64,000 bases of DNA from Advenella mandrilli (GTDB taxonomy: Bacteria; Pseudomonadota; Gammaproteobacteria; Burkholderiales; Burkholderiaceae_B). The stretch is taken from NCBI RefSeq assembly GCF_016595155.1, contig NZ_JAENGP010000012.1:1-64000 (forward strand). Reading direction: 5' to 3'. Positions 16,781-26,070 of this stretch are shown here, in pieces. The translations under genes and the position numbers were made by a program. How positions within the stretch are numbered: the first letter of the stretch is position 1; every line of letters starts with the position of its first letter. Under the pieces are notes generated by a model. The model ran no database searches and was not told where the DNA came from. It saw only the letters and a program-made list of their open reading frames with translations.

Positions 16781-17913
16781 TTTTCAGACTCAAGGGGCAT
16801 ATATTGCAAAGTGCGTTTTTCTCGGTTCCCAATAATCCAGCCGCCTTGGTTCTTCTTGATTTCCCGAAACACAGCGTATCCATCCAAAATCGCTCTTTCC
16901 CAGAGCTTTAGTGGACACTTTTCAACTTCGTAGCCGCTTACAAAATCATTAATAGTTTTAAGAATTCCGAGAGAAACTTTTTCTTGTTTCTCGAAGAAGT
17001 TCAACTCTTTAGCCCTGGAGAAAATCCAAGCCGTAAGCCCTTCCTCAACGACGATTGCCCGACCACTATCCTGTTCTTCATCATATTTGGACTGACTCTT
17101 TCGCTTATGTTTAATCAGTGCCCGTATAACGGGCGACCAATGCAATATGGCCGCATATGAAAAATGGAACACGTCATGGAACCGATATCCATCTCGATCC
17201 GCGATGTTGTCAGTCAGGGGATCTCCTATGAACACACCATTCCATTGAAGATAGCTTCTTCCGCTGCGACGCTGATTCACTCGGATCTTGAATTCCCTCG
17301 GAAGCTGCTCTTCACTTCCAAATTCGCTATCGAAATCAAGACCAACAAGATCGGCCGGCAGTGGTTCTAAGAAAGCCCCCCTGGCTTTCTGAAGGTTTCC
17401 TCGCGCCACGTTCGAAAATGTCAACTTTGACGCATGGATGGCGTCGAGATAGGCTCGCGCAAATTTTACTATGTCATCGCGCGTAGGAGGACCACCTAGC
17501 AAAGCTGCGGCGGCTTGACCCAAGCATACCAAGGCAACGTCCAACGGCGCTGACTCTGCCACGGGCATGGCGATGTAGGCCAACGCGCCATTTTCGATGT
17601 CGCTTGCTGCACCTACATTCTTAAAATTTCCGTGATTCGCGGCTTCGGCAAACACTTCTTCAAGAGGTACTTGCATTCGTCGGCAGATTGCTGCCAAGTA
17701 CCAAAGGGTATCACCAAACTCTTCTTCCGCTGCCTTTCTGAAGCCTGGGTAAGCAGATTTTTCACGAACATGCTTTTTGGCGGTAGTCATTATTCCGCCG
17801 ACTTCCCCATAGAGCCCTTGAAGGACAGGATTGAAATCGGTTGGGCTAAGTACATCCGTAGCCTTAATTTCCGAAGCGTAATCTGAAAGCAGCAGAGAAC
17901 CTTCCTTGTGCAT
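16777..17913 (-). CDS. MazG-like nucleotide pyrophosphohydrolase with a C-terminal extension
   Basis: The 378-residue protein starts with a MazG-type all-helical NTP pyrophosphohydrolase domain (about 10-115): GLYGEVGGIM supplies one acidic helix and KAAEEEFGDTLWYLAAI the E-E-x-x-D metal site. This family hydrolyses canonical or modified NTPs to NMP and pyrophosphate. The remaining 250 residues contain a conserved-looking block (YRFHDVFHFSYAAILHW near 265, VVEEGLTAWIFSRAKEL near 310) that I do not recognise. It is three bases downstream of the Nmad2-like gene and overlaps the glycosylase-fold gene, so the set is translated as a unit. Confidence 0.78.
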   Translation of the reverse strand: MHKEGSLLLSDYASEIKATDVLSPTDFNPVLQGLYGEVGGIMTTAKKHVREKSAYPGFRKAAEEEFGDTLWYLAAICRRMQVPLEEVFAEAANHGNFKNVGAASDIENGALAYIAMPVAESAPLDVALVCLGQAAAALLGGPPTRDDIVKFARAYLDAIHASKLTFSNVARGNLQKARGAFLEPLPADLVGLDFDSEFGSEEQLPREFKIRVNQRRSGRSYLQWNGVFIGDPLTDNIADRDGYRFHDVFHFSYAAILHWSPVIRALIKHKRKSQSKYDEEQDSGRAIVVEEGLTAWIFSRAKELNFFEKQEKVSLGILKTINDFVSGYEVEKCPLKLWERAILDGYAVFREIKKNQGGWIIGNREKRTLQYMPLESEK

Positions 17914-17916
17914 CGC

Positions 17917-18546
17917 TCACCTCCGAAGTGTTAGCCATTCAAATGGGGCACCCTGATATCCCTTCCCAAGGCTGCGAACCCATTTTTCCAAATTCTTGGT
18001 CAGTTCTGGATCTTTGAAAACATTCCAACCTCTACCTGTTTTGCATAGGCTTCGGCCGTTTTGGTCTTTTAGTTCGTCTGGGAACTCAGGACCCTCACCT
18101 CCGAAGTACACAAAGTCATTGCTGATAAGGACCCTATTTACGGCCGTGTCACGACTAACATGCTCTGGGTTCAGCGCCCCACTGGGGAGAGAGTGAAAGG
18201 AATCACGCTGCTGCCAAGCAGCGTCTGGTGCTGTTTGGAAGTAAATATTGTCCCCACAGCTGTGCTTCCGACTACCATTGCGATACGGTTTTTTTGGTTC
18301 AAATCGCGGATCTGCATCATATTCATCAAATCTCATTACTTCCGTGATCCGCATTGCATAGACTAGAAATCCGCCTCGTTTAATGCTCCTATCGTTGCTG
18401 CCACTACCGACTACCCAATCACCAATGACGGCACTATTGCGTATTGGCGGCTTACAGGTCGCCAGTGTGCAATATCCATAAAATGGATTTGGTGCGAAGC
18501 CACTGTCGTATCGCACCACGTAAGAGTGGATACGTGTCATTTGCAT
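17917..18546 (-). CDS. Nmad2-type (nucleotide modification associated) protein
   Basis: The 209-residue product begins IHSYVVRYDSGFAPNPFYG and carries IGDWVVGSGSNDRSIKRGG, LVYAMRITEVM, and RDTAVNRVLISNDFVYFGG. I recognise this pattern as the Nmad2 family, a fold proposed from comparative genomics to bind or act on modified nucleotides. It lies between a TIR gene (10-base overlap at its start) and the MazG-like gene. Its chemistry is unknown. The context suggests recognition of hypermodified nucleotides. Confidence 0.72.
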   Translation of the reverse strand: MQMTRIHSYVVRYDSGFAPNPFYGYCTLATCKPPIRNSAVIGDWVVGSGSNDRSIKRGGFLVYAMRITEVMRFDEYDADPRFEPKKPYRNGSRKHSCGDNIYFQTAPDAAWQQRDSFHSLPSGALNPEHVSRDTAVNRVLISNDFVYFGGEGPEFPDELKDQNGRSLCKTGRGWNVFKDPELTKNLEKWVRSLGKGYQGAPFEWLTLRR

Positions 18547-19007
18547 GGATGCCTTGTCAGTAGAACTGGATCACAGGCGCCACCATCGGGTTTTTCCCAT
18601 GTATCTTTTCCGTTGATGGCATCAATGATTGAGTCGCCATTCCAGCCAACCAAGGCATCGGCATACTCTCTCAGTGCCTCGGGAATTTCGCATTCCTTCT
18701 CACCATGCTCCCAGACTCCAACAATACGCTTGCCTTGCTTGGCTGCATATTCAATTTCCCAGTTCACCCAGTCGCTATCCTTCGTCTGGGGTGAGACGTA
18801 GCAAATAAATACGCCTGCCCAGTTTATTGCTGGGGCCAAGATCTGCGTCTTGATGTAGTGCTCATCTGTGGCTTTATTAAACTTTCCTGTGTGGATGGAG
18901 GAGTCCCTGACATCCAGCCCTTTCGGAGCCAGTAAATCTTTGAACTTTTGTAGTCCATGATCGTCTTTATGGACATGACTAATAAAGACGTTCCTTTTCT
19001 CTGCCAT
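18537..19007 (-). CDS. short TIR-like protein (ThsB / MTH538 type)
   Basis: The 156-residue protein is a single TIR-like domain of the MTH538/DUF1863 type used by Thoeris ThsB. It opens with RNVFISHVHKDD, has WAGVFICYVSPQT near 63-75, and then DSDWVNWEIEYAAKQGKRIV near 77-96, where Glu84 or Glu86 would be the catalytic acid. It heads the minus-strand operon, with a strong SD (GGAGG) before ATG 19007 and a consensus-like promoter. ThsB proteins sense infection and make an ADP-ribose-type messenger from NAD+. No fused SIR2 or macro effector is next to it. Confidence 0.83.
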   Translation of the reverse strand: MAEKRNVFISHVHKDDHGLQKFKDLLAPKGLDVRDSSIHTGKFNKATDEHYIKTQILAPAINWAGVFICYVSPQTKDSDWVNWEIEYAAKQGKRIVGVWEHGEKECEIPEALREYADALVGWNGDSIIDAINGKDTWEKPDGGACDPVLLTRHPCK

Positions 19008-19042
19008 CAGTTACCTCCATCGATATGTTGAATACGTAAAAT

Positions 19043-19072
19043 ATTGTAACTTAAATTTGTAGATTTTGTCAA
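19043..19072 (-). promoter_or_regulatory. sigma-70-like promoter of the TIR/Nmad2/MazG/UDG-fold operon
   Basis: On the minus strand TTGACA (19072-19067) and TACAAT (19048-19043) are separated by 18 bases. The leader would be about 30 bases, with GGAGG close to the ATG at 19007. No operator dyad is obvious, so steady expression is plausible. Confidence 0.65.
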
Positions 19073-19089
19073 AGAAAGGGGGCGAAGCC

Positions 19090-19332
19090 TCAAATTAACG
19101 GCAAGCCTTGCTCAGCAAACGATACTGTATCCATACCTGCCACAATGACGAGATCCAGCTTACTCACTTCCACCAGTGCAAGCGCATCCTTGACCACTTC
19201 ATGCGGATACACCGATGTACTGTCGATGGGGCCCCGGAACATTTCGGCAAATTCGATCAGCAGGTGGCGTATATCTAGCAACAGCACCGCCAAGACTTCA
19301 ATTGCCTTGGCAAGTGTAGCTGTAAAAACCAC
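19090..19332 (-). pseudogene. radC-like (JAB/MPN) gene remnant with its core deleted
   Basis: The frame reads EVLAVLLLDIRHLL, MFRGPIDSTSVYPHEVVKDA, then jumps directly to LALVEVSKLDLVIVAGMDTV and SFAEQGL before the stop. In RadC proteins these two stretches are separated by the metal-binding block with H-N-H-P-S-G, which is absent here, as is the N-terminal part. The deletion point reads KDAL/ALVEV over a short GC-rich repeat. The remaining 80 codons are in frame but cannot make an active JAB fold. RadC genes are common in mobile islands. The IS4-type element begins 38 bases away. Confidence 0.75.
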
Positions 19333-19369
19333 TGCTTAATCCAGTACCTGTCAATACGGTATTGGGCGA

Positions 19370-20870
19370 CTTGTAATTACCCAAAAATTCATAATGATAT
19401 GTCGTATAGTTAAAGTGATTTATATCTATTGGGAGACGGCTCATGTCGACCGCAACAAGAATTGTTTCATCGAAAGCTATCAATAAATCAGCCCGTGACT
19501 GGATAAGTAAAGAATTGGTTGCCAGTCAATTTGGCGATAAGCGGTTAGATAAACGCCTTGAACGCCTGGTGAATCAACTATGGAGCGGCGTTGGCAGTAG
19601 CCTGCCCTATGCATGTCAGAATTGGGCCAACACGAAAGCGGCCTATCGATTTTTATCAAATGATAAGGTGACGGAAGCCGATATTTTAACTAGTCATTAT
19701 CGGTCGACTAAGCAGAGGGTTAACGAAACAGAAGCAGACATAAATTCACCGATTCTGATTTTGCACGACACGACAGAGTTTACGTATAAACGGGAGCCGT
19801 TCGACTTAATTGGCGTAACGAATGTAATAAAAGGGGGACTCATAAATACAGTAGCCGCGCTGTGCATACCGTCTGTGGACTGTTGATGCATTCCAGCCTG
19901 GTAGCGGTTAAATTTTGGACACGTAAAAAATTTAAAGGATCAAAGGCGTTATCCAAAAAGATCAATCCGACACGCATCCCGATTGAGCAGAAAGAAAGGT
20001 TTTGTTGGCTGGAAAATCTGAGGGAGTCCACGTCTTTACTTGCCTATCCTGAACAATGTGTACAGTAGTGATATCTACGAGCTGTTCTGCATTGCAAAAA
20101 CGTATGATACCCATTTCCTCATTCGTACCAGCGTAGATCGGTTAGCGGGTGACGGCGGGCACACCATCGCCCAAGAGATGCAAGACACTCTGGGCAAGGG
20201 ATTTCATCGGGTAACATTGCGCGATAAAAACGACAAAGTCACCCAGGCCAAGCTGGCAATCAAGTATCGACGCATTACGGTTTTACCTCCCATTGGAAAG
20301 CAAAAGTGCTATCCATCGCTTGAGCTCACGGTGTTGCATGCAAACGAAGTTAATGCTCCTGCAAATCGTAAAAAACTGGAATGGAAATTAATCACGGATC
20401 TGCCGGTGCGTTCGCGTAAGGAGGCGGTTGAAAAGTTGGATTGGTATGCAATGCGCTGGAAAATTGAACTCTTCCATAAAATTTTGAAATCCGGCTGTAG
20501 GGTCGAAGATTCAAAGCTTAGAACAGCACAACGCCTGACCAACATTATTGCCATATTCTGCATTGTCAGTTGGCGTATCTTCTGAATGACGATGTTAAAT
20601 CGGATCTGTAAAAATTGTTCTGCACGAACCGCCCTGACTTCAAATGAAATCGAACTTTTACAGCACATGATCAGAAAGAAAACGATGAGTGATAGGCCGG
20701 CCACATTGTCGGAATGCCTATTACAAATAGCTAAGCTGGGCGGTTATCTGGCAAGGGCCAGTGATCCGCCACCTGGCAATACCGTGATGTGGCGTGGGTT
20801 GACAAGGCTCTTCGATATACAAATGGGATTTAATTTAATGGCGATTCAATAACTTATGGGTAATTGCAAG
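19370..20870 (+). mobile_element. decayed IS4-family insertion sequence with both inverted repeats
   Basis: The left end starts CTTGTAATTACCC at 19370 and the right end closes GGGTAATTGCAAG at 20870, matching at 12 of 13 positions as inverted repeats. The element is 1501 bp and contains one broken transposase gene. TGGGCG occurs just outside both ends and may be what is left of a target duplication, but the spacing differs by one base. It separates the defence operons and the radC remnant from the nuclease-like gene at 20996. Confidence 0.75.
19443..20852 (+). pseudogene. IS4-family (Tn5-like) transposase, multiply broken
   Basis: Pieces of one DDE transposase occur in three frames. 19443-19886 holds the N-terminal DNA-binding part (SQFGDKRLDKRLERLVNQLW, then NWANTKAAYRFLSND) and the first acidic motif LILHDTTEF. 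19862-20068 holds KFWTRKKFKG to the WLENLR region. 20040-20585 holds YELFC to the Y-R-E-x-K-like region (MRWKIELFHKILKSGCRVE). A TGA at 20583-20585 then interrupts a frame that continues to 20852. At least two frameshifts with small deletions (about 19850-19900 and about 20060) and the nonsense codon make it inactive. Confidence 0.85.
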
Positions 20871-20995
20871 GATGGGCGGACACTTACACACTGTCTTGTT
20901 GATTTTTGATATATTCGATGGGAATAGCCGATGACTGTCGGGTGACTGAAATCGGCCAAAAGCAGTTTTTTAATTAGTAAATTAAAAGTTTGATT

Positions 20996-22378
20996 ATGAA
21001 CCATCTACATGCCGAGTGTATTGCGGAGCAACTCCAATTCTCACCGGATTTTTTCGATCCACCTGATCCTCGTCCAGATGAATGGCCAGACAATCTCGAA
21101 TTGCGCCGAGCCGTGGATTGGTTTAAGAGTTTCATTCCCATTCAGCAATGGAAACAGCGCCGTGAGCAGGCTGCCCGTCGACTGTATTTAAGTGCAATGG
21201 GTATAGGCTCTGAAGATGGCCGTTTCTTCGATTCCAAGGACGGCTTCGGCTGGTACCTGTTTCTGGCAGAGGCGCTGCTTGATCATATCGGCAACTATGA
21301 TTATGTCTTCGGTTCAAGAGTTATTCCAGTTTTCCAAGCTATCGGGCGTGATCTGGAGCTACTACAACAGGTCGATGGCCTTACGCCACGCATTCAACGC
21401 ATGGTTGGCAAGGAGCGCGGACAACCGAATGGGGGGCTTTTCGAACTGCTTGTAGCTGCCAGCTACTTGCGAGCCGGAGCTAACGTCGCCTTTGTTGAGG
21501 AAAAACCGGGTCAAGCTAAAACCCACGACATGAATATCACGCTTCATGGTCGCACTTGGGTGGTGGAATGCAAACGCATGGAGGTCGGGGAGTACAGTGA
21601 AAACGAACGGCGGCAAATTGATCTGCTTTGGTCCGACTGTGCTGCGCACTTGTCAGAGATCGAATGCAGTACCCTCTGCAAAGTCAATTTCCGAGTCGAA
21701 CTCAAGTCAATTCCTCTTGACTACTTAAAAACAATAGTCCATAAGTGGTTGAGGTCTGGAAAAAAGGAGATGGTGTGGAGCGACGAAACTGCAGTTGGCA
21801 GTATTGCCATGCTAGATTTGCATCCACTGCAAAGCGTGCTATCCACCGATCGGGTGCTCGGCAGTAGCCACCGAATGTTGGAATTACTGACGGGAAGCTA
21901 TGTCCGCAATGCCAACTACAAGACTTTATTGCGGAAGACACCTGGTAGCAATCCACGCTATGTCGAGGCGTGTGATATGGCGGTGGTATTGAATTGGGAA
22001 AGCCAGAGCGATGATGCTCTAAATGGAAAAGCTCGCGACATTCGTAAAAAACTGTCAGAGGCGAACGCACAATTACCCGAAGGGCGACCTAGCATAGTCC
22101 ACATCGGCTTTGAGGCGGTCGAGGGTGACAAGGTCGAGCGCCTGCGCTATGAAAAGATCGTAGCCACGGCACAGCAGTTCAATCCGGGTGACAAACAGCT
22201 TGAGTACATCTATTGTCACTATCTCGTACCGGAAAGTCCGCCGCATGAATGCTGGGCCTTCGATGAAACCGCACAATGGTGCGCGATTCGACCTACCCAA
22301 GCCCGACCCTTAGACAGCAGTTTCTTAGTCTTGCCATCAGGAGCCCATAACCGCCAAGGACCGCACTGGCAGGAATAG
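20996..22378 (+). CDS. uncharacterised protein with a PD-(D/E)XK-like nuclease motif
   Basis: The start is ATG 20996 (460 residues); a TTG two codons earlier is less likely. I do not recognise the family. In the middle GGLFELLVAASYLRAGANV is followed by HDMNITLHGRTWVVECKR. The order E(150), D(178), then E-x-K (191-193, as ECK) after a beta-hairpin is the layout of PD-(D/E)XK nucleases. The N-terminal third is helical and Trp-rich, and the C-terminal third has a mixed alpha/beta look. It stands alone after the IS and may belong to the defence island. A restriction-like or DNA-repair role is inference only. Confidence 0.6.
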   Translation: MNHLHAECIAEQLQFSPDFFDPPDPRPDEWPDNLELRRAVDWFKSFIPIQQWKQRREQAARRLYLSAMGIGSEDGRFFDSKDGFGWYLFLAEALLDHIGNYDYVFGSRVIPVFQAIGRDLELLQQVDGLTPRIQRMVGKERGQPNGGLFELLVAASYLRAGANVAFVEEKPGQAKTHDMNITLHGRTWVVECKRMEVGEYSENERRQIDLLWSDCAAHLSEIECSTLCKVNFRVELKSIPLDYLKTIVHKWLRSGKKEMVWSDETAVGSIAMLDLHPLQSVLSTDRVLGSSHRMLELLTGSYVRNANYKTLLRKTPGSNPRYVEACDMAVVLNWESQSDDALNGKARDIRKKLSEANAQLPEGRPSIVHIGFEAVEGDKVERLRYEKIVATAQQFNPGDKQLEYIYCHYLVPESPPHECWAFDETAQWCAIRPTQARPLDSSFLVLPSGAHNRQGPHWQE

Positions 22379-22544
22379 ACTAGCGACTCTGAACACGACC
22401 TGAACTACAGGACGAGAACGCACATCTGCGATCTATTGTCTATGGAACCTCTGATGCAAAATTTCCAATTTTATCGGTGCGTAAGGTTTAACGGATGATT
22501 ACAGTGCATCACTCATAAAAATCAAAAGACCAACTGTAATTCGA

Positions 22545-22573
22545 CTATCAAAAACGTCCGCAATAGCGGACGT
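22545..22573 (-). terminator. rho-independent terminator at the end of the capsule operon
   Basis: An 8-bp stem, ACGTCCGC / GCGGACGT with loop AATA (22554-22573), is followed on the minus strand by TTTTGATAG. It lies about 40 bases after the stop of the nucleotide-sugar dehydrogenase gene and closes the long minus-strand locus. The 22379-22553 gap holds nothing else I can assign. Confidence 0.8.
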
Positions 22574-22614
22574 AAAAATATAACCCTAGCCGTGTACCTT
22601 ACGCTTAAATCACC

Positions 22615-23889
22615 TCAAAGCCTCACATCCGCTTCATCAGCACTCAACACATACTTCAAATCATACAACACATGCTCAGGTTTACCCAAGGCACGAATGC
22701 CCTGTGCGCCCATTTCTACAAACTGTTGATGTGACACCGCCAGCACAATCGCATCATAAACACCCGGTGCTACTTCTTTAACAGGCGTCACCCCATACTC
22801 ATGCTGCGCCTCTTGCGCATCCACCCACGGATCATACACATCGACATCCATACTGTATTCGTCAAGTTCTTTCAGAATATCCACCACCCGGGTATTGCGC
22901 AGGTCGGGGCAGTTTTCCTTGAAGGTCAGCCCCATCACCAGCACTTTGGCACCCTGCACCTGAATATCTTTCTTGGTCATGGCTTTCACCAGTTCTGCCA
23001 CTACATAGGTACCCATTGAATCGTTCAGGCGACGGCCGGCCAGGATGATTTCCGGATGGTAACCAAGAGACTGTGCCTTGTGGGTAAGATAATAAGGATC
23101 CACCCCAATGCAGTGACCGCCGACCAGACCCGGGCGGAAGGGCAGGAAATTCCATTTGGTACCGGCCGCTTCCAGCACGGCCTGTGTATCAATACCCATT
23201 TTATTGAAAATCAGGGCCAGTTCATTGATTAAGGCAATATTCACATCGCGCTGGGTATTTTCAATCACCTTGGCGGCTTCGGCCACCCGGATACTGGCCG
23301 CCTTGTGCGTACCGGCTACAATGATTTCCCGGTACAGGGCATCAACCACCTCGGCAATTTCAGGGGTTGAGCCAGAGGTTACTTTTTTAATCGTGGAAAC
23401 ACGATGCGCCTTGTCACCCGGGTTGATACGTTCGGGGCTATAGCCAGCGAAAAAATCCACGTTATATTTCAGACCTGAAAATTTTTCCAGGACAGGCACA
23501 CAATCTTCTTCGGTGGCACCCGGGTACACCGTAGATTCATAAATGACAATATCGCCTTTTTTCAGGATTTTGCCAATGGTTTCGCTGGCCTTGACTAGCG
23601 GTGTAAGGTCGGGTCGCTTGTACTCATCAATGGGGGTGGGTACCGTCACAATGAACGTATTGGCTTTGGCCAGTTCGGCCGGATCGGCGCTGAAGCTTAA
23701 ATGACTTGCTTCGGCCAACTCTTCATCACTGACTTCCAGGGTGTGGTCTTGCCCCCCCTGCAACTCGGCGATACGTTTCTGATTGATATCAAACCCCAGT
23801 ACCGGACGTTTTTTGCCAAACTCCACCGCCAGGGGCAAACCAACATAGCCTAAGCCAATCAACGCTACTTTAATATCTTCAACTTGCAT
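22615..23889 (-). CDS. UDP-N-acetyl-hexosamine 6-dehydrogenase (WbpO/TviB/Gna type)
   Basis: The 424-residue enzyme has an N-terminal NAD fold ([14 protein letters not shown] near 8-21), the central helix with [13 protein letters not shown], the catalytic [12 protein letters not shown] near 270 with the nucleophilic Cys, and the C-terminal domain ([18 protein letters not shown]). This is the UDP-glucose/GDP-mannose dehydrogenase family. The motifs resemble the WbpO/TviB branch that oxidises UDP-GlcNAc or UDP-GalNAc to the uronic acid, using NAD+ twice. It is the last gene of the capsule operon and would supply an acidic sugar. Confidence 0.9.
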   Translation of the reverse strand: MQVEDIKVALIGLGYVGLPLAVEFGKKRPVLGFDINQKRIAELQGGQDHTLEVSDEELAEASHLSFSADPAELAKANTFIVTVPTPIDEYKRPDLTPLVKASETIGKILKKGDIVIYESTVYPGATEEDCVPVLEKFSGLKYNVDFFAGYSPERINPGDKAHRVSTIKKVTSGSTPEIAEVVDALYREIIVAGTHKAASIRVAEAAKVIENTQRDVNIALINELALIFNKMGIDTQAVLEAAGTKWNFLPFRPGLVGGHCIGVDPYYLTHKAQSLGYHPEIILAGRRLNDSMGTYVVAELVKAMTKKDIQVQGAKVLVMGLTFKENCPDLRNTRVVDILKELDEYSMDVDVYDPWVDAQEAQHEYGVTPVKEVAPGVYDAIVLAVSHQQFVEMGAQGIRALGKPEHVLYDLKYVLSADEADVRL

Positions 23890-23928
23890 GAATTTTTCTC
23901 AAAGGAATTAAATAATGTAATGAGTTTT

Positions 23929-26067
23929 TTACGCAGAGATTTTTAGCGGTTTGTTCACTTTTTTATTATCTACTTGTAGTGACTTAAGTTGATAAGCTGG
24001 CCCAGACACATACTCCGGCAACTGCACATTTTCCCTCAGCTCCGCTTGCTGCTTATGCACCCAATCCACAATATGCTCATCCGGTTTAAACCCTTCAACC
24101 AGTAAATGAAACACATCGCGTACTTTCTGGTAATCATAAGCACGAATGGAATCATCCAGGGTAAGCAGATGCTGCTTCAAGACTTCCCACTCGGTATGCA
24201 ATTCATTGGCTCGCTGAATCATGGGGTGCTCTGTTTTACTCACATTGCTGCCAATTAACAGCTCTTCATAAAGTTTCTCGCCTGGCCTTAACCCTGAAAA
24301 TTTAATTTAAATATCACCCGCCGGGTTCTCTTTAGACTTGACGGTTAGGCCGGAAAGCTGAATCATCTTCTTGGCGAGGTCAATAATTTTTACAGGCTCA
24401 CCCATGTCCAGCACAAATACATCACCGCCTTTACCCATGGAACCGGCCTGAATCACCAGCTGGGCGGCTTCAGGTATGGTCATGAAATAACGGGTAATGT
24501 CAGGGTGGGTTACGGTAAGGGGGCCACCGGCATTGATTTGTTTGCGGAACAGGGGAATAACCGAGCCTGAAGACCCCAGCACATTACCAAAACGAACCAT
24601 GGTGAAACGGGTCTGGTTGGAGAAGCGTCCGTGTTCTTCTGCGCCAAACAGCACAGGGGTAGATTCACGGGCAAGTGCCTGCAGTACCAGCTCGGCCATG
24701 CGTTTGGTACTGCCCATAATATTGGTGGGGCGTACGGCCTTGTCGGTGGAAATCAGCACAAAGTTCTTTACATGTGCGCGAATTGCGGATTGTGCGGTAT
24801 ACAGCGTACCAAAAATATTATTACGCACACCTTCGGCAATATTATGTTCCACCATAGGCACATGCTTGTAAGCTGCAGCGTGGTAAACCGTGTCCACCTT
24901 CCAGCCGCTCATCACGTCAAACAGGCGGCTCTGGTTGCGAATGGAACCCAGTATGGGTACTACCTGCAGATCAAGCTGTTTATTACGCACAAAAAGACTT
25001 ATTTCACGGTGAATATCGTAAAGCGCAAACTCAGAGTGTTCAAATAAAATAAGAACTTTAGGTTGCAAATGTACAATCTGGCGGCACAGTTCTGAACCAA
25101 TTGAACCGCCGGCACCGGTTACCATGACCACCTGCTGCTTAACGCATTGCTCAAACAAGGCCATATTGGGGGCAACCGGATCTCGACCCAGCAAGTCGGC
25201 AATATCCACTTCGCGCAAATCCTGAACCTTGATCTTGCCGCTGACCAGATCCATCATGCCGGGTACGGTGCGTACCAGAACCTTGTACGGGGCCAAGGCA
25301 TTAATAATTTGCAGGCGGCGGGAACGGGTGGCCGAAGGAATGGCCAGCAGCACTTTTTGGGCTTCCGTGGCAATAATAACCCCACCTAAATTGCTAGGGT
25401 CAAAAATGGGAACGCCCGCAATCACACGACCAACCAGGTCGGGGTTGTCATCAATAAAACCGACCACCCGCATTTCAGAACCCATGCGAATAGCCGTTAG
25501 CAACTGGTTGCCTGAATGACCGGCGCCGTAAATCAAGACCTTTTTGCGCTTATCGTCTTTATCAACGTGATGCCCGTTATAAAAAGGAATAAATTGAGAT
25601 AAACGAAGAGTGCCGCAATTAAAGTAACTGCGCATTAACATACGCAAACCACCCATCATGACCAGCATGAGCAACCAGTAAATGAAAATAACGGCACGTG
25701 GTACGGCTGGGGTATTGGGGCCAATGTAAATCACAATGCCAAGCATAATAGTGGCAATGGTCACCCCTTCAAAAATGGCTACGCTTGCCTGATACCCCAC
25801 AAAACGCATTACCGCCCGGTAAAAACCTTTGGTAATAAAAACCGGCAGGGAAACCAGGGGTGCCATCATAAACAGCCAGGCATGGCCGCTAAAGGGTTCG
25901 ATAAACGCGGTATGGTCCAGGCGCAGATAGAACGCCAGCCATAATGCCAGCCATATAATGGCAACATCGGCAGCAAGCTGCAACAAGCGTTTACGGGTGC
26001 GATTCAAGCCAAGCAAGCGATCGCGCAGGTTCAATTTTGACAACAATCCTTTAGGTACAAAAGTCAT
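23929..26067 (-). pseudogene. nucleotide-sugar 4,6-dehydratase (PglF/WbpM/Gdr type) with an in-frame stop
   Basis: The upstream 586 codons encode four membrane helices (about 20-160), a CoA-binding-like domain and a cytoplasmic dehydratase domain with VTGAGGSIGSELC near 314. Then GGT-GAT-ATT is followed by TAA at 24309-24307. The same frame continues without a gap as IKFSGLRPGEKLYEELLIGS and to the end at 23929, which is the conserved C-terminus of this family. One base change (for example GAA to TAA) would explain it. The full product would be about 712 residues. The family makes UDP-4-keto-6-deoxy-GlcNAc, the precursor of bacillosamine-type sugars. The truncated form keeps the catalytic core but loses the tail. 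Confidence 0.85.
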
Positions 26068-26070
26068 TCC

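Noticed and set aside
12668-19007. Prophage origin of the TIR operons
   Set aside because: No integrase, capsid, tail or lysis genes occur nearby.
19361-20880. Clear target-site duplication around the IS4-family element
   Set aside because: TGGGCG is present on both sides, but at unequal distance from the inverted repeats and with mismatches, so I do not claim it.
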